Assembly: GCA_002633005.1 (NCBI GenBank)
Contig: NMRA01000104.1
Coordinates: 268,070 to 332,069 of the forward strand
Direction of reading: 5' to 3'
From: Phoronis australis
Lineage: Eukaryota > Phoronida > Phoronidae
DNA: 64,000 bases
Numbering within the stretch: the first letter of the stretch is position 1; every line of letters starts with the position of its first letter. The notes beneath the pieces are model-generated. The model ran no database searches. It was not told the DNA's origin and saw nothing but the letters and a program-made list of their open reading frames with translations. Shown one piece after another: positions 61,721 to 64,000 of the stretch. A program made the position numbers and the translations under genes.

Positions 61721-63304
61721 TTATACCGATACATTCTATTCAAGTACGGTGTGTACTCCTGGTCGCGCTCAAGATAACACATGTGTCAAAGTAAGAGAAC
61801 GCGACCGGACATACTTTCCAGTGCATTCATGGACAATGTTTACTGCACATAATGCACTGAGACCCATACAGGTAATTCCGCGTCATGGCATGGCGTTGTT
61901 GGGTGCTATCATCCCGGGGAATCCTCAGTGCACTGTGGCCCTGCTAAATATCGTGGCAATCCGAAGTTATCTGTAGTCACGGTTGTTTTTGATAACGAGT
62001 AATTGCTTGTATTAATAATCTGGAACTTACAGTTAATGCTATTTGTTTTATTTAGTTATGTTTTCGACATGCTACTGGCGGATCTAGTATTCGCCCTGTC
62101 ACAAGACCAGGTGGCAACACCGTCGCGTCCACACACCTGGAACTCTAGAAATGCCAAACTTGTCATGGAAATCTGCAAAATTTCACGAGTCCGCTGAAAA
62201 TTAGTTCAGCAAAGAGACAATTTCCGATAAAGGGAAGTAGAAGACTTGAAATACAGTTATGAAAAGTAGAAATGGTCGCTTGACATTGCTTTTGATGCCC
62301 GACACAGAAAATAGGCCTACTGTCGTGCGCTTCATCAGGTCTGAAACCGCCAGAATGGGGGAAATGATCTGACTGCATAGAAATAAGAAGAGTAGACGAG
62401 GACGTGGTCTAAGCTGAGTCGGAGAAAAATGCCCTCGTAAGCCCCAAGAAGGGAGGGGGGTGTGCCGAAGAAGTTATGATTTTGGCATGCGCGGGAGTTG
62501 GACCCGGCCCCCTGATGGCCTGCTCACCAAGTTGAGAGGTTAAAATCTTTATTTGTGGTGGGTAGCCTGATCAGCAAAATTTACTGTTTCCCTAAATGGT
62601 CCACTGAAAACCGTGTATAAAATAAATTCCATACAATAACGAATGAAAGAGATAACATAAATGTAGAGCAGAAAATTGTTATAGATGCCACTATATACCA
62701 TAACCATTAGAAATAATGAAGGAAGTCGTTGAAGAGGTGAAATAACAAACATGTAGTGGTTCATATATTCAAAATCGGGCAGTTTTACCTACGAACCGTT
62801 AACACGGTTTTAGATCTTCATGGACGAAGCCTTTGTCAAAATGAAGCGTACTAGTGAGTGAGTAAGGTCACTTTTCAATGACGAGACGTTGGTTATGACG
62901 AGCGCTCCATCTGTTGTCACAATGAGAAACGCGCTCCAATTTCAGTGAACTCTGTTTAGCTTAGGCCCTGTGTACACTTGTGCGCTCGTCGTCGGTACTT
63001 AGTTCCTCGGCCTCTGAGCTTGAAGGATAACGTTTTGTGAGTAGGTCTACCGCCTGGAAACTTGATTTACAACAGCATATGTAACCAATCACAGGCCAAG
63101 AATCCCATTCTTAGTATCCGGTCGCGGTAGATTACGGGGGTACCAGCAAACATTCGGTGGGGACCCGTTTGATATCGATCATTTGACGCTAGATCTCTTT
63201 AGTCCGGGAGCCAAATGCTGTTTTTTACTTAACCTGGATTTGCCGGATAAGTATTTCACGTAGCCTAGGCATAGTTAATCATGATTTAGGGGGGTGACCG
63301 TGTG

Positions 63305-64000
63305 CAACCCTTGAGCATTTTTTAAAATATGCAAATTAAGGACGCCATAATGCAAAATTATATTTTTGCTTATTATTTCTTTACTAAGCACTGCAGTCAG
63401 ATTATTTTGATGTATTCGTTCTTGTTTCCATGGACAACGAATTCAATAGTGACAGTTTTTGGGTGGATACATCGTCAATTTGCATAATTTATGCAAATCA
63501 AGGCCGCCATTATTCGAAATTCATTGTTGTAATAGCTACGGTTCCAAGCACCACAGGTGAACTATCATAACATATGCACTGGTGTTCCTACGGTCAACTA
63601 GTTTAATGAAATCAGTTTGTTAGTAGGTACATGATAAATATGCATAATTAATGTAAATTAAGGCCACCATTATTCGAAATAATATTTTTGCTTATAACGC
63701 CCTTACCAAGCACTGCAGACAGGTTACTTTAATGTTTATACCGATGCATCCATGATCGGTGAATTTAATGGATACATCGTGAATTGATATAATATATGCA
63801 AATTAAGGCCGCCATTATTCAAAATTCCACTTTTGCATATTGCTGAAGTATCAGGCACCCCAGGTAAACTATTTTAACGTCTTCACCAATTTTTCTATGG
63901 TCAATTAATTTAATGAAATAAGTTGGCAAGTTGTTGCATGATAAATTTGCATAATTTATACACATAAAGGGAAAGTATTCGAAATACTGTTTCTGCGTAA
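63305..64000. repeat. About 160-bp satellite with alternating unit types, cut by the window end
   Basis: AAATTAAGGCCGCCATTATT or a close variant recurs near 63333, 63495, 63656 and 63800, with a decayed copy near 63960. Units alternate between one containing AAGCACTGCAG(T/A)CAG (63388, 63709) and one containing a CACC(A/C)CAGGT(A/G)AACTAT block (63548, 63852), suggesting a dimer of about 320 bases. Confidence 0.85.

Larger units (their letters stand above)
59776..63300. other. Intergenic sequence after GGA with no supportable gene
   Basis: Apart from the MITE at 60403 and the CAG tract at 61653, I see nothing recognisable. Bases 61200-63200 are somewhat richer in CpG than their surroundings and could be a promoter region of a gene beyond the window, but no exon can be supported. 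Confidence 0.5.

Overview
This window is nuclear DNA from an invertebrate animal. It is AT-rich, has no bacterial-type gene packing, and its coding sequence is broken into short exons by GT-AG introns of about 0.1 to 3 kb. By joining exons with compatible splice phases I could reconstruct three protein-coding genes that are highly similar to vertebrate orthologues: a KIF19-type kinesin, an ERI2-type exonuclease and a GGA clathrin adaptor. The slow protein evolution, the abundant small repeats and a duplicated block beside an assembly gap suggest a heterozygous marine invertebrate (hemichordate, lancelet, echinoderm or mollusc). I cannot name the species from sequence alone.

Layout. Bases 1-11889 contain no gene I can support. 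They hold a tandem or allelic 1.66-kb duplication around a 255-base N gap, simple repeats and small transposon-like remnants. KIF19 lies on the + strand from 11890 (first recognised exon) to 33574, with 18 recognised exons totalling 3117 nt; the short first exon is missing or unrecognised. ERI2 lies on the - strand from about 44574 down to 35676, with nine exons that join in frame to 504 codons. GGA lies on the + strand from 44888 to 58911, with 17 exons that join in frame to 742 codons. KIF19 and ERI2 converge. ERI2 and GGA are divergent, with start codons about 0.3 kb apart, so they probably share a promoter. The rest (58912-64000) is repeat-rich: a 68-bp minisatellite, a hairpin MITE, a CAG repeat and a roughly 160-bp satellite running off the end.

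The three proteins work in different processes: KIF19 at ciliary tips, ERI2 as a predicted 3'-5' nuclease with a GRF zinc finger, and GGA in trans-Golgi-to-endosome sorting. What makes the window interesting is the gene neighbourhood and the small-scale DNA architecture. In human, KIF19 is in the same band as GGA3 (17q25.1), and ERI2 is close to GGA2 (16p12). A KIF19-ERI2-GGA cluster here looks like the unsplit ancestral arrangement. Several exon ends with their splice donors have been copied in tandem into the downstream intron (KIF19 exon 12; GGA exons 7 and 16), and a further tandem array starts at the GGA exon 8 donor. The introns carry several inverted-repeat elements, including an unusually compact 78-base hairpin in an ERI2 intron.
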